The notes beneath the pieces are model-generated. The model did not search any database and was not told where the DNA came from. It saw only the letters and a list, made by a program, of their open reading frames with translations. This document shows, piece after piece, positions 9,599-18,375 of a stretch of DNA of 64,000 bases. Within the stretch, counting starts at the first letter, position 1, and the number at the start of each line of letters is the position of its first letter. A program made the position numbers and the translations under genes. Source of the DNA: Chloroflexota bacterium (lineage in GTDB: Bacteria; Chloroflexota; Limnocylindria; QHBO01); the NCBI GenBank assembly GCA_025699005.1, contig JAILWI010000001.1, positions 186,001 to 250,000 on the forward strand, given 5' to 3'.

Positions 9599-10587
9599 CG
9601 AAGCCTCGCGTCCTCGTGACGCGCGTGATCCCCGATGCCGGACTCGACCCGGTCCGTGAGGCCTGCGACGTGGATCTCTGGACCGACGAGCTGCCGCCGC
9701 CGAGGGAGGAGCTGCTGCGCCGCGTGGCCGGCGTCGACGGCCTCCTGTCCCTGCTCACCGACCGTGTCGACGACGAGCTGCTCGACGCCGCCGGGCCACA
9801 GCTCCGGGTGGTCTCGAACTTCGCGGTCGGGTTCGACAACATCGACGTGCCGGCGTTGACGCGTCGGGGCATTCCGGGCGGCAACACGCCCGGCGTGCTC
9901 ACCGAGACGACGGCCGACCTGGCGTTCACGCTGCTCATGGCGGCCGCCCGCCGCATTCCCGAGTCGGTCGACTACGTGCGCGACGGCCACTGGAAGACGT
10001 GGGGGCCGATGCTGCTCATGGGCGTCGACATCCACGGCGCAACGCTCGGCATCGTCGGGTTCGGCCGGATCGGACGCGAGATGGCGCGGCGCGGGCGCGG
10101 GTTCGGGATGCGCATCCTCTACCACGACGTGCACCCGGCGACGCCCGAGGACGAGGCCGAGCTGGGCGCCACCCGGGTCGAGCTCGACGAGCTGCTTCGC
10201 GCATCGGATTTCGTCAGCCTGCACGTGAACCTGACCGACGAGACCCATCACCTGATCGACGCCGATGCGCTGCGCGCGATGAAGCCGACGGCGGTCCTGG
10301 TCAACACCTCGCGCGGCCCCGTGGTCGATCCCGCCGCCCTCGAGGTCGCGCTGCGCGACGGCGAGATCTTCGCCGCCGGGCTCGACGTCACGGAGCCCGA
10401 GCCGCTTCCCGCGGACCATCCGCTCGTTGGCCTGCCGAACTGCGTCGTCGTGCCGCACATCGCGTCCGCGTCGCGGGTCACCCGTGACAAGATGGCCCGG
10501 ATGGCCGCCGACAACCTGCTTGCCGGCGTGCGCGGCGAGCGCCTGCCGACCCCGATCAACCCCGAGGTCTACGACGAGCGTGCCTGA
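9595..10587 (+). CDS. D-2-hydroxyacid dehydrogenase (glyoxylate/hydroxypyruvate reductase type)
   Basis: NAD(P)H-dependent reductase of 2-oxo acids, 330 residues. The nucleotide-binding motif [13 protein letters not shown] is followed by NTSRGPVVD and [12 protein letters not shown], the segments carrying the catalytic Arg/Glu/His set of this family. GTG at 9595 gives a 4-bp overlap with the aminotransferase gene and a normal N-terminus (KPRVLVTR). Substrate choice between glyoxylate and hydroxypyruvate cannot be read from the motifs. Probably translated together with its two neighbours. Confidence 0.92.
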   Translation: MTKPRVLVTRVIPDAGLDPVREACDVDLWTDELPPPREELLRRVAGVDGLLSLLTDRVDDELLDAAGPQLRVVSNFAVGFDNIDVPALTRRGIPGGNTPGVLTETTADLAFTLLMAAARRIPESVDYVRDGHWKTWGPMLLMGVDIHGATLGIVGFGRIGREMARRGRGFGMRILYHDVHPATPEDEAELGATRVELDELLRASDFVSLHVNLTDETHHLIDADALRAMKPTAVLVNTSRGPVVDPAALEVALRDGEIFAAGLDVTEPEPLPADHPLVGLPNCVVVPHIASASRVTRDKMARMAADNLLAGVRGERLPTPINPEVYDERA

Positions 10588-10807
10588 CTCCAGGTTCAAG
10601 CTGCCGGACCTGTCCCAGCCGCATCCGTACGAGCACCGGCGGCCGAGGCGCCCGAGCCATCTTCCGAGGCGGCTGACACCGCCGCCGAAGCGTGACGAGC
10701 CCCCCGACCTCTCGCTGTTCCTCTACGCGGGCGTCGTCCTGCTCGTGATCATGCTCATCCTCGCCATTCCGTACCTCGTCGGGTATCTGTTCGAGGTGCT
10801 CTTCTAG
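10580..10807 (+). CDS. small single-helix membrane protein
   Basis: 75 residues from a GTG that overlaps the dehydrogenase stop by 8 bp. A Pro/Arg-rich hydrophilic N-terminus of about 45 residues is followed by one strongly hydrophobic helix up to the C-terminus. Function unknown. Its TAG stop shares the palindrome CTAG (10804-10807) with the stop of the convergent Rieske gene. Confidence 0.6.
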   Translation: MPDSRFKLPDLSQPHPYEHRRPRRPSHLPRRLTPPPKRDEPPDLSLFLYAGVVLLVIMLILAIPYLVGYLFEVLF

Positions 10808-11592
10808 GCCTGGGCCGTCCAGACCATGATGCGACCGTCCTCGACCTTGACCCGGGGCCGGACGAGGTCGGGCAGCTCGATCGGGTAGGCGCGGGCGTCG
10901 CCTCGGTACGGGTTGTCGCGCCACGTGCGCCGTCCGTTCGCCAGCCGTCCCTCGAGGTCGAAGCTCGCCCCGTGGCACGGGCATCGCAGGTCGCGCCAGT
11001 CCGGCCGGTAGCTCAAGGTGCAGCCCATGTGCGTGCACACCGACGAGAGCGCCCGCACCTCTCCTCCGTCGTTGACGACGAAGCCGTCGAAGGCCGGTGT
11101 CGTGAATCGCAGGGCCGAGCCGTCGGGGAGCTCGTCGAGCAGGGCGACCTCGGCCCAGAACCCCTCGCCGGCGACGAGCTCGCCGTCACCCCCCAGCGTG
11201 GGGCGTGCCGCCGGACGCTGGGCCAGCGTGACGCCGATCACGCCGGCCGCCACCCCGGCCGCCGCGCCGATCCCGCTCTGGAGGAGCTGCCGGCGCGTCA
11301 GCCGCCATCGCGCGCGACCGCCCGGGACGGCCCGAGCATCGCGGATGGGGGGCGGCACCTGGACCGCGGCGACGCCATCATCGGCGGCGCGCATCCGGCG
11401 GCGCAGCTGCTCCACGAACGCCGGATCCGGGTCGCCGGCCTGGCTCGCGGCGGCGGCCATTTCGGCGGCGAGCTGCGCCATCTCGGCCTCGCCGTCCCCG
11501 GCCACGTCCCCCGGGGACGGGCGGCCGCCCTCGGTGAGGGCATCGAGGTACCGGGCGAAGCGCTCCGCTCGCGGGTCGCGCTCGTCAGCCAT
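10804..11592 (-). CDS. Tat-dependent Rieske [2Fe-2S] protein with anti-sigma-like N-terminal region
   Basis: 262 residues in three parts. Residues 1-85 are helical and hydrophilic and resemble the cytosolic sigma-binding parts of anti-sigma factors (AERFARYLDAL near the start, AFVEQLRRRM near 58-67). Next comes a Tat-like motif (LTRRQLLQ, Arg100-Arg101) with a hydrophobic helix. Last is a Rieske domain with CTHMGC (Cys186, His188) and CPCHGAS (Cys204, His207). The start has GGGAGG 7 nt upstream and lies inside the end of the ECF sigma gene, so the two are translationally coupled. A normal Tat signal would not sit 100 residues in. I infer a membrane-spanning redox-sensing anti-sigma factor; a plain electron carrier with a long N-terminus is the alternative. 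Confidence 0.85.
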   Translation of the reverse strand: MADERDPRAERFARYLDALTEGGRPSPGDVAGDGEAEMAQLAAEMAAAASQAGDPDPAFVEQLRRRMRAADDGVAAVQVPPPIRDARAVPGGRARWRLTRRQLLQSGIGAAAGVAAGVIGVTLAQRPAARPTLGGDGELVAGEGFWAEVALLDELPDGSALRFTTPAFDGFVVNDGGEVRALSSVCTHMGCTLSYRPDWRDLRCPCHGASFDLEGRLANGRRTWRDNPYRGDARAYPIELPDLVRPRVKVEDGRIMVWTAQA

Positions 11593-12100
11593 CGCCTGCC
11601 TCCCCGAGGAGGGCAGCACGGCGCAGCGCGCGATACTGGAGGACCTTGGCGTTGCCGTGGCTGATGCCCATCGCCGACGCCGTCTCCGCCACGGTCAGGC
11701 GCTCGAGGAAGCGCAGCTCGAGGACACGCCGGTATCGGTCGGGGAGCGTGTCGAGCAGGTGCCGCAGCCGGTCGCTCGTCGCCCCGTCGCGCGCGGCCGG
11801 CGCGTCGGGGGGCTCCTCGGCCGGTTCCCACCCCGGCGCGACATGGTCGATCCCGACGACCGGCAGGCGATAGAACGCGCGCCAGTGGTCCGCGACCGCG
11901 TTCTGCGCCACCCGGTACAGCCACGCTGCGATCTGCCGGGGCTCGCGCGACGTGTCGAGCTGCTCGACGGCCCGGATGAACACCTGGGCCGTCAGGTCCT
12001 CGGCGTCGGGTCGGTTGCCGACTCGGGCGTAGACGAAGCGATAGATCCCGACCACGTGCGTCGTGTACACCTGCTCGAACGGTCCGGGGGCGGCTGGCAT
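11585..12100 (-). CDS. ECF-type RNA polymerase sigma factor
   Basis: 171 residues with region 2 (YRFVYARVGNRPDAEDLTAQVF, near 15-36) and region 4 (LRFLERLTVAETASAMGISHGNAK, near 125-148), and no region 3. It recruits RNA polymerase to a small set of promoters. The downstream gene, the Rieske/anti-sigma-like protein, overlaps its end by 8 bp, the usual layout for a sigma factor and its inhibitor. It starts 24 bp after the GAF protein gene and is probably in one operon with it and the HxlR gene. Confidence 0.92.
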   Translation of the reverse strand: MPAAPGPFEQVYTTHVVGIYRFVYARVGNRPDAEDLTAQVFIRAVEQLDTSREPRQIAAWLYRVAQNAVADHWRAFYRLPVVGIDHVAPGWEPAEEPPDAPAARDGATSDRLRHLLDTLPDRYRRVLELRFLERLTVAETASAMGISHGNAKVLQYRALRRAALLGEAGDG

Positions 12101-12124
12101 CTCACCGATGCGATACGCCGCCGG

Positions 12125-12613
12125 TTACGCGCGGGGTCGGAGCGGAGCCAGGAGGGCGGCGACCTCTTCGAGGAAGCGCGCATCGGCCTGGTCGAAGGCG
12201 TCGAGATCGGAGCCATCGACGTCGATCTCGCCGACCACGCGTTCGCCGTCGAAGATCGGCACGACGATCTCGCTCTGCGTCGAGGCGAAGCACGAGAGGT
12301 AACGCGGGTCGGCGTTCACGTCGGGAACGATCTCGGTCATGCCGCTCGCGGCCGCTGCGCCGCACACCCCGGTGCCGATGGGGATTCGCGTGTGCTCGGT
12401 CGCCTCCGGCCCGGTCCATGGCCCGAGCACGAGGTCGTCGCCCTCGACCCAGTAGACGCCGATCCAGTCGTACGCGGGAAAGCGGTCGTGGAGCACGTCG
12501 ACGACGCGCTGGGCCGCTGCCTCGGGGCCGGCGGCCTCCGCGATCGCGACGCGAACGAGGTTGAGCGCGTCGCCATGCGCGGCGGGCCGCTCCTCGAGGA
12601 CGCGGTGGCTCAC
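12125..12613 (-). CDS. GAF-domain protein of the free methionine-(R)-sulfoxide reductase type
   Basis: A single GAF domain of 162 residues resembling fRMsr (YebR), which reduces free methionine sulfoxide. Cys84 in TGVCG and Cys108 in LSCFAS match two of the three redox cysteines of that enzyme; the third position, just before RIP, is His-Thr instead of Cys. SEIVVPI and VGEIDVDG are also typical. The GTG start overlaps the HxlR stop by 4 bp (GTGA). A reductase using two cysteines is likely; a pure sensor domain cannot be excluded. Confidence 0.85.
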   Translation of the reverse strand: MSHRVLEERPAAHGDALNLVRVAIAEAAGPEAAAQRVVDVLHDRFPAYDWIGVYWVEGDDLVLGPWTGPEATEHTRIPIGTGVCGAAAASGMTEIVPDVNADPRYLSCFASTQSEIVVPIFDGERVVGEIDVDGSDLDAFDQADARFLEEVAALLAPLRPRA

Positions 12614-12987
12614 TGCTGCGCCGCCCATCGCTCGGCCCACCGGTCGATGCCGCCGATGACGGAGCGCAGGTCGCTGCCCTTGCTCGTGAGCGAGTACTCG
12701 ACCCACGGCGGGACCTCGCTGATCGCGCGTCGCTCGACGATGCCCTCGTCCTCCAGCAGCTTGAGCCGCTGCGAGAGCGTCGCCGAGTTCGCGCCGCCGA
12801 GGGCGTCCTGGAGCTCGCAGAAGCGCTGCGTGCGCTCACCGAGCGAACGGATGATGCGGAGAACCCACTTCTGCCCGATGACGTTGAGGGCCGCCGTGGC
12901 CGCGCACTCGGCGCGCTGCGCCTCCGCCCGGCGGAGAGCACGCGAGCGGGGGAGTGCGGAGGGCGATGCGGGGATGCCGGCGTCCAT
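12610..12987 (-). CDS. HxlR-family winged-helix regulator, possibly redox-sensing
   Basis: 125 residues with the family signature GQKWVLRIIRSL, LSQRLKLLEDEGIVER and VEYSLTSKG. One cysteine, Cys28, lies just before the first helix, at the place of the sensing cysteine in YodB/HypR-type members. It is the first gene of the group followed by the methionine-sulfoxide-reductase-type GAF protein, the sigma factor and the Rieske protein, so control by oxidants or electrophiles is a reasonable inference. Confidence 0.88.
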   Translation of the reverse strand: MDAGIPASPSALPRSRALRRAEAQRAECAATAALNVIGQKWVLRIIRSLGERTQRFCELQDALGGANSATLSQRLKLLEDEGIVERRAISEVPPWVEYSLTSKGSDLRSVIGGIDRWAERWAAQQ

Positions 12988-13037
12988 CAGGACGCGAACC
13001 CTAGCACCGGCCCCTGCGGACGATCAACCGAGCGCGC

Positions 13038-13475
13038 TCACTCGACGACGACGGTCATGTTCATCGACGGGTGGAAGAGGCACGTGATCTGGTACATGCC
13101 GGGTTCGTCGAACGCGAACGTCGTCACACCGTTCGCCTGGAGCTCCTCGTCGAGGATCGGGTCGGCGGCCGCCGCGCCATTGGTCCCCTCGGTCACCGTG
13201 TGCGCCGCTCCATCGGCGTTCACGAAGCGGACCTCGGTCCCCGCGGCGATCGTCAGCTCGTCGGTGTCGAAGGCGAAGCCGTCGAGTCGCACGGTCGCCT
13301 GCTCCGGCCCTGCGTCCGAGGGCTCCGAGGACGCGGGCGGCGCCTCGCTGGGCTCGGCGGTGGCGCTGGCGGTCTCCGAGGCGCTCGGATCGTCGGCGGG
13401 GGCACTTCCGCAAGCGGCGAGCGTGAGGGTCGTGAAGAGCGCGGCGACGGCCGGCAGACTTCGGGATCGGTTCAT
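13038..13475 (-). CDS. cupredoxin-like (plastocyanin/azurin type) lipoprotein
   Basis: 145 residues: signal peptide with a lipobox (LAAC, Cys22), a Ser/Ala/Pro/Glu linker to about residue 55, then a cupredoxin fold. A type 1 copper site is visible as His in AAHTV and Cys-His-Met in ITCLFHPSMNM. It should carry electrons outside the membrane, for example between cytochromes. It is divergent from the ccm operon. Confidence 0.88.
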   Translation of the reverse strand: MNRSRSLPAVAALFTTLTLAACGSAPADDPSASETASATAEPSEAPPASSEPSDAGPEQATVRLDGFAFDTDELTIAAGTEVRFVNADGAAHTVTEGTNGAAAADPILDEELQANGVTTFAFDEPGMYQITCLFHPSMNMTVVVE

Positions 13476-13541
13476 CGTGCGCGTGCTCCTGTCGGGCTGG
13501 TGGATCGTCAGTCGATACGCACCACGTTACGCCTCGCGGAT

Positions 13542-13570
13542 TTGACGCTGATCGGCCCGGACCGCATAGT
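13542..13570 (+). promoter_or_regulatory. candidate promoter of the ccm operon
   Basis: TTGACG (13542-13547), a 17-bp spacer and CATAGT (13565-13570). Transcription would begin near 13577, which argues for the ATG at 13604 rather than the GTG at 13574 as the ccmA start. Confidence 0.5.
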
Positions 13571-13603
13571 GCGGTGGCCCATCTTCCGCCCCGCGCGTCG
13601 AGC

Positions 13604-14377
13604 ATGCCGCAGACCACGATCTACGTGTCGCCCCGCTCCCTCGGGGCACCCGACCGCCGCCCGCCGGCGGTCGCCACCGCGGAACTCGCCCGCCTCTTCG
13701 CGGGCAGCCCCGCGCTGGCCGGAGTGACGATGACGATCCAGGGTGGCCGTGCCATCGCGCTGCTCGGGCCGAACGGGGCCGGCAAGACGACCCTTCTGCG
13801 GATCGTCTCGACCGCCATCCGGCCCTCCTACGGCTCGGTCGAGGTCGACGGCCTCCACCTCAACCGCGACGCCGCCGCGATTCGCGAGCGTGTCGCGTAT
13901 CTGTCGCACGCGACCGGGCTGTACGACGATCTCAGCGCTCGTGAGAACCTCGCCTTCGCCGCGACGATGATCGGCACGCCTGACGCCGCATCGCGCGTTG
14001 CCCGCGCGCTCGCCGATGTCGGCCTCGAGGCCAGGGCGGAGGACCGGGTCGGGACCTTCTCGGCGGGCATGCGCAAGCGGCTGGCCCTCGGCCGGATCCT
14101 TCTCGGCTCACCGTCACTCGTCCTGCTCGACGAGCCCTACGCGGCGCTCGACGTCGACGGCATGACGCTCGTCGACGACCTGCTCGCCGCCTGGCGCGAG
14201 GTCGGCGTCACCGTGCTCGTCGCATCACACGCGGTCGGACGCCTCGAGCCCTTGCTCGACGGGCGAGTCGTCCTCGAGCGAGGTCTGGTGGTCGACGTGC
14301 ACGGCGAGGGCGTGAAGCACGTGCCGCCGGCTCCACCCGCGGCGGTCCGACCCGCCGTGGCCGGTGCTGCCCGATGA
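13604..14377 (+). CDS. ccmA: heme exporter ATP-binding protein CcmA
   Basis: ABC ATPase of the CcmABCDE heme-handling machine; energises release of holo-CcmE. 257 residues. Walker A LLGPNGAGKTTLL, the signature region FSAGMRKRLALGR (SAGM in place of SGGQ, as in many CcmA), Walker B LVLLDEP, and H-loop ASHAV. The ATG at 13604 fits the promoter; an in-frame GTG at 13574 is the other option. It overlaps ccmB by 4 bp, and all following ccm genes are similarly packed. Confidence 0.93.
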   Translation: MPQTTIYVSPRSLGAPDRRPPAVATAELARLFAGSPALAGVTMTIQGGRAIALLGPNGAGKTTLLRIVSTAIRPSYGSVEVDGLHLNRDAAAIRERVAYLSHATGLYDDLSARENLAFAATMIGTPDAASRVARALADVGLEARAEDRVGTFSAGMRKRLALGRILLGSPSLVLLDEPYAALDVDGMTLVDDLLAAWREVGVTVLVASHAVGRLEPLLDGRVVLERGLVVDVHGEGVKHVPPAPPAAVRPAVAGAAR

Positions 14378-15066
14378 ACGCGCTGCGCCGCGACGCATCG
14401 GTCGCGCTGGCCGTGGCGCGCAAGGACGCGATCGCCGAGCTGCGCGGCCGCCACGCGACCGTCAGCACGCTCTTCTTCGCGGGAATCGTGCTCCTGCTGT
14501 TCGGGTTCGCGCTGGGCCCCGATGCCGACCGCCTCGCAGCCGCGGCTCCGGGGCTCCTCTGGCTGGCGGTCGTCTTCGCCGGCATCCTGGCCGTGAGCCG
14601 TCTCCATCTCCTCGAGACGGACGACGGAGCGCTGGAGCACCTCGCCCTGTACCCGGTATCGCGCCAGGCCATCTACGCCGGGAAGGCGATCGGCGGGTTT
14701 GCCGTCATGTTGCTCATCGCGGTCCTCGTGCTCGTGGCGGTCGGGATTCTCTTTGCCGTCGACGTGCTGGGCGCATGGCCGGCGCTGCTGGCGACCGCCG
14801 TGCTCGGCGCTGCCGGCGTGGCGGCGGTCGGCACGTTCTACGCGGGCATCACGGTTCGGCTCCGCGCCCGGGAGGTCATGCTGCCGCTCCTGATGCTTCC
14901 GGTCCTCGCGCCGCTCCTCCTGGGCGCGGTGAAGGCGACGGCGGCTGCCCTGGCCGGCGACCCGTTCGGCGAGCTCGGGGCGTGGCTCCAGCTGCTCGTC
15001 GCATTCGACGTCATCATGATCGTCGCCGGTGCGGCGACCTACGGCTATCTCCTGGAGGATGGATGA
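14374..15066 (+). CDS. ccmB: heme exporter permease CcmB
   Basis: Membrane partner of CcmA, 230 residues, about six hydrophobic segments, with the family's RKDAIAELR N-terminus and the conserved LALYPVSRQAIYAGK stretch. Starts on the ccmA stop (ATGA) and its stop overlaps ccmC. Confidence 0.93.
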   Translation: MNALRRDASVALAVARKDAIAELRGRHATVSTLFFAGIVLLLFGFALGPDADRLAAAAPGLLWLAVVFAGILAVSRLHLLETDDGALEHLALYPVSRQAIYAGKAIGGFAVMLLIAVLVLVAVGILFAVDVLGAWPALLATAVLGAAGVAAVGTFYAGITVRLRAREVMLPLLMLPVLAPLLLGAVKATAAALAGDPFGELGAWLQLLVAFDVIMIVAGAATYGYLLEDG

Positions 15067-15776
15067 AGACCCGGATCCTCGGTCTCGTGGCGCTGGCCGC
15101 GGTCATCGCGGCGACGGCGGTGGCGCTGTTCGTGGTGCCACCCGACCAGAACCAGGGCGACGCGCAGCGCATCATGTACCCGCACGTCGCATCGGCCTGG
15201 CTGGCGTACCTGTCGTTCGGCGTCACGGCGCTGGCCGGCATCGGCTGGCTGTGGAAGCGGGACCTGCGGCTCGACGCCGTCGCGCACAGCGCGGCCGAGA
15301 TCGGCGTCATGTTCACGGCCTTCGCGATCTGGGGCGGGATGATGTGGGGCCGGCCAGTGTGGGGCGTGTTCTGGCAGTGGGAGGATCCGCGGCTCACGAC
15401 CACCGCCCTCCTCCTCGCCCTCTACGTGGGGTATCTGCTGCTGCGGCGCCTGTCCGATGACCCGGAGCGGCGGGCGACCCGCGCGGCGATCGTCGGGGTC
15501 ATTGCCGCGGTCGACATTCCGATCGTCCACTTCAGCGTCGAGTGGTGGCGCGGCCTCCACCAGACGGCGACGATCGGCTCGCCCGATCGGGTGCTCAACC
15601 CCGCGGCGCCGATGGTATTCGTCGGCTCACTGCTGGGGATGCTCGGGGCGTTCACCCTGGCGTGGCTGTACCTCATGATTCGCCGCTACCAGCTGGCGCG
15701 CGCCGAGGCAGCCCGCGAGGAGGCTCGTCGCATGGACCGCATCATGACCGCGCGCACCGTGGAGGCGGCCCGATGA
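15063..15776 (+). CDS. ccmC: cytochrome c biogenesis protein CcmC
   Basis: Loads heme onto CcmE. 237 residues, six membrane helices, and the Trp-rich heme-presenting motif WGRPVWGVFWQWEDPRLT in which the family's WD is WED. External His residues are visible (YPHVASAW; VHFSVEWWRGLHQ). The ATG at 15063 overlaps the ccmB stop. The C-terminal 30 residues are basic and Ala-rich. Confidence 0.95.
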   Translation: MKTRILGLVALAAVIAATAVALFVVPPDQNQGDAQRIMYPHVASAWLAYLSFGVTALAGIGWLWKRDLRLDAVAHSAAEIGVMFTAFAIWGGMMWGRPVWGVFWQWEDPRLTTTALLLALYVGYLLLRRLSDDPERRATRAAIVGVIAAVDIPIVHFSVEWWRGLHQTATIGSPDRVLNPAAPMVFVGSLLGMLGAFTLAWLYLMIRRYQLARAEAAREEARRMDRIMTARTVEAAR

Positions 15777-15895
15777 GCGATGCGGGATTCGTGATCGCGG
15801 CTTACGCCGTCATCGTCGGCGGGCTGGGGGTCTACACGCTCGCCCTGTGGCGCCGGCTGCGCGCGGTCCGCGGCCCGGACGACGAGGCGCGATGA
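15773..15895 (+). CDS. ccmD: heme exporter subunit CcmD
   Basis: 40 residues: one hydrophobic helix (FVIAAYAVIVGGLGVYTLAL) followed by a basic tail, the whole content of CcmD proteins, which hold CcmE in the CcmABC complex. It overlaps ccmC and ccmE by 4 bp each. The call rests on size, topology and position. Confidence 0.85.
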   Translation: MSDAGFVIAAYAVIVGGLGVYTLALWRRLRAVRGPDDEAR

Positions 15896-16365
15896 CCGTC
15901 GCAGCCCCGCCCGAGCCGATCCTGCCGCCGCGCCGGCGGCCGTGGGGGATCGTGGTCCTCGTGGCCGTGGTCATCGTGGTCATCGGCTTCCTCGCGTTCA
16001 GCAGTATCGGCAGCGCGCTGGTGTACTACGTCACGCCGAGCGAGCTGCTCGAGCGGGGTAACGCGGCCGTCGGCGAGACGGTGCGGCTCGGAGGCCTCGT
16101 CGAGCAGGGATCGGTCGAGCAGCGTGACAGCGAGGACTATGAGCTGAGCTTCGTCATCACCGACAGCGAGGCGTCGATCCCGGTCGTCACCACGTCCGCG
16201 CCGACGGCGTCGTTCCGGGAAGGGACGGGTGCCGTCGTCGAGGGTTCGCTCGACGAGCAGGGCGTCTTCCGGGCGACGCAGGTCATCGTGAAGCACGACG
16301 AGAACTACGAGGTCCCGGCCTCCGGGACCGTTCCGTCGGACAACTCGTACCTGCCGGGCGAATGA
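15892..16365 (+). CDS. ccmE: heme chaperone CcmE
   Basis: Periplasm-facing heme chaperone, 157 residues. One N-terminal membrane helix, a beta-barrel domain, and the covalent heme site HDENY (His135). The sequence after it, VPASGTV, is flexible. It ends overlapping ccmF by 4 bp. The His-type (not Cys-type) heme site places it with the classical bacterial form. Confidence 0.95.
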   Translation: MTVAAPPEPILPPRRRPWGIVVLVAVVIVVIGFLAFSSIGSALVYYVTPSELLERGNAAVGETVRLGGLVEQGSVEQRDSEDYELSFVITDSEASIPVVTTSAPTASFREGTGAVVEGSLDEQGVFRATQVIVKHDENYEVPASGTVPSDNSYLPGE

Positions 16366-18371
16366 TCCCGACCATCGGGCACGCGTCCGTCCTCCTCGGG
16401 CTCGGGCTCACGGCGTACGCGGTCGTCGCCTTCGTGCTGTCGGCTCGAGCGCGTGACGATCGGCTCCTCGTGAGCGCGCGCCGAGCCGTCTACGGTTCCT
16501 TCGCTGCGGCCGCCATCGGCTGCGCGGCGATGATGATCTCGCTGCTCACCCACGACTTCAGCGTGCTGTACGTCGCCGAGAACAACGCGACGACCACGCC
16601 GCCGTTCATCAGCGTGATCAGCCTGTGGGCCGCGCTCGAGGGCTCCATCCTGTTCTGGGCGCTGCTGGCCACGGGCTGGGCGTCGCTCGTGCTGTGGCGC
16701 GACCGCGACCGACATCGCGCGCTCATCCCGTGGGCGGGCGCGACGCTCGCCGCGATCAACCTCTTCTTCTTCGCGGTCATGATCTGGCCCGGCAATCCGT
16801 TCGCGCTGACCGCACCGGTGGCCTCGGAGGGTTCCGGCCCCAACGCCCTGCTCCAGAACCACCCGTTCATGGCGCTCCATCCGCCGCTCCTCTACCTGGG
16901 CTACACCGGGCTCGCCATTCCGTTCGCGTTCGGCGTCGCGGCGCTCGTCACGCGGCGTTTCGACGAGGAGTGGCTCCGCACCGTGCGCCGCTGGACGCTC
17001 GTGCCATGGATCTTCCTGACGCTGGGCATCGTGGCCGGGGCGTGGTGGAGCTACGAGGTGCTCGGGTGGGGGGGTTACTGGGCCTGGGACCCGGTCGAGA
17101 ACGCGGCCCTCCTCCCCTGGCTGACGGCCACCGGCTTCGTCCACTCCGCGATGGTCGCCGAGCGGCGTGGCGGCCTGAAGATCTGGACGGCGGCGCTCGT
17201 CATCGCGACGTTCGTGCTGACCCTGGTCGGCACGTTCCTCACTCGATCCGGGATCGTGGCGAGCGTCCATTCGTTCACCCAGTCGGCGATCGGCCCCTGG
17301 TTCCTCGCCGCGATCGTCCTCGCCCTCGGCGGCGCCCTGTCGCTGCTCGTATGGCGCCTGCCCGTCCTCGTGGGAGGTGGCCGTCCGTCCGCCACGGTGA
17401 GCCGCGAGTCGGCCTTCCTGTTCAACAACGTCCTGTTCCTGGGGCTGACCTTCGCGGTCCTGTTCGGGACGCTCCTCCCGCTCCTGGTCGCCTCCACCAG
17501 CGGCGACACGATCAGCGTCGGCGCCCCGTGGTTCAACACCGTCACGGTGCCGATCTTCGTCGCGCTCCTGTTTCTCATGGGCATCGGGCCGGCGCTGCCG
17601 TGGGGCGCCGCCTCGTGGAGCACGGTCAGCCGTCGCTTCACGGTTCCCCTGTTCGCCGCGGTGATCGTCGCGCTGGCTGCGCTGCTCCTCGGGCTGCGCG
17701 AGCCGATCTCGCTGGGGACGCTGGGCCTGGCGATCTTCGTCGGCGGCGTGATGCTCGACGAGGTCGTCCGTGGAGCACGAGCCCGGGCCGGCGCGACGGA
17801 CGAGGCGCCTCCGACCGCCGCGTGGCGGCTGGCGACGCGGAACCGGCGACGGTACGGGGGCTACACCGTGCATCTCGGCGTGCTCGTGATGGCCGTCGCC
17901 GTGGCCGTCTCCTCCGGACTGGCGGTCGACCGAACGGTCACCCTGTCACCCGGCGAGAGCGCGGAGATCGGGGGCTACGAGGTCACCCACGACCGGCTCG
18001 TCGTCGAGCGCCTGGCGAGCGACCCGCGCGTCATCGAGTCGCGGGCCGAGGTGACCTACCGCGGCGCCCAGAGCGGCACGCTCGGAACGGCGCTGCGCGA
18101 CTACCCGAACTCCCAGGCGGCCATCGCCACGCCGGCGGTCCGGACCTCGCTCGGCGAGGACCTCTACGTGACGCTGCTCGCCTTCGACCAGGCCAGCGGC
18201 GAGGTGACCCTCCATCTGTTCGTGAACCCGCTGGTGGTCTGGATCTGGATCGGCGGCGCCATCGTCGGCATCGGAGCCGGCTTTGCCGCGTGGCCGGAGC
18301 GACGGGCGCGCGCGGCGCCCATCACCGAGCGGGCAGCCCGGCCGGCAGCGGCGCCGGTCGAGGGTCTCTGA
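16362..18371 (+). CDS. ccmF: cytochrome c-type biogenesis protein CcmF
   Basis: Heme lyase component that joins heme to apocytochrome c with CcmH. 669 residues with about 14-15 hydrophobic helices. The WWD domain WGGYWAWDPVENAALLPWL is intact. NHPFMALHPPLLYLGY and SYEVLGWGG are also typical. The soluble domain near residues 515-615 is followed by a last helix and a basic, Ala/Pro-rich tail. Confidence 0.96.
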   Translation: MIPTIGHASVLLGLGLTAYAVVAFVLSARARDDRLLVSARRAVYGSFAAAAIGCAAMMISLLTHDFSVLYVAENNATTTPPFISVISLWAALEGSILFWALLATGWASLVLWRDRDRHRALIPWAGATLAAINLFFFAVMIWPGNPFALTAPVASEGSGPNALLQNHPFMALHPPLLYLGYTGLAIPFAFGVAALVTRRFDEEWLRTVRRWTLVPWIFLTLGIVAGAWWSYEVLGWGGYWAWDPVENAALLPWLTATGFVHSAMVAERRGGLKIWTAALVIATFVLTLVGTFLTRSGIVASVHSFTQSAIGPWFLAAIVLALGGALSLLVWRLPVLVGGGRPSATVSRESAFLFNNVLFLGLTFAVLFGTLLPLLVASTSGDTISVGAPWFNTVTVPIFVALLFLMGIGPALPWGAASWSTVSRRFTVPLFAAVIVALAALLLGLREPISLGTLGLAIFVGGVMLDEVVRGARARAGATDEAPPTAAWRLATRNRRRYGGYTVHLGVLVMAVAVAVSSGLAVDRTVTLSPGESAEIGGYEVTHDRLVVERLASDPRVIESRAEVTYRGAQSGTLGTALRDYPNSQAAIATPAVRTSLGEDLYVTLLAFDQASGEVTLHLFVNPLVVWIWIGGAIVGIGAGFAAWPERRARAAPITERAARPAAAPVEGL

Positions 18372-18375
18372 GCAC

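Noticed and set aside
11018..13087. Plus-strand open frame of 689 codons
   Set aside because: Antisense to four well-supported genes (Rieske, sigma, GAF, HxlR); composition is Arg/Ser/Ala-rich without motifs.
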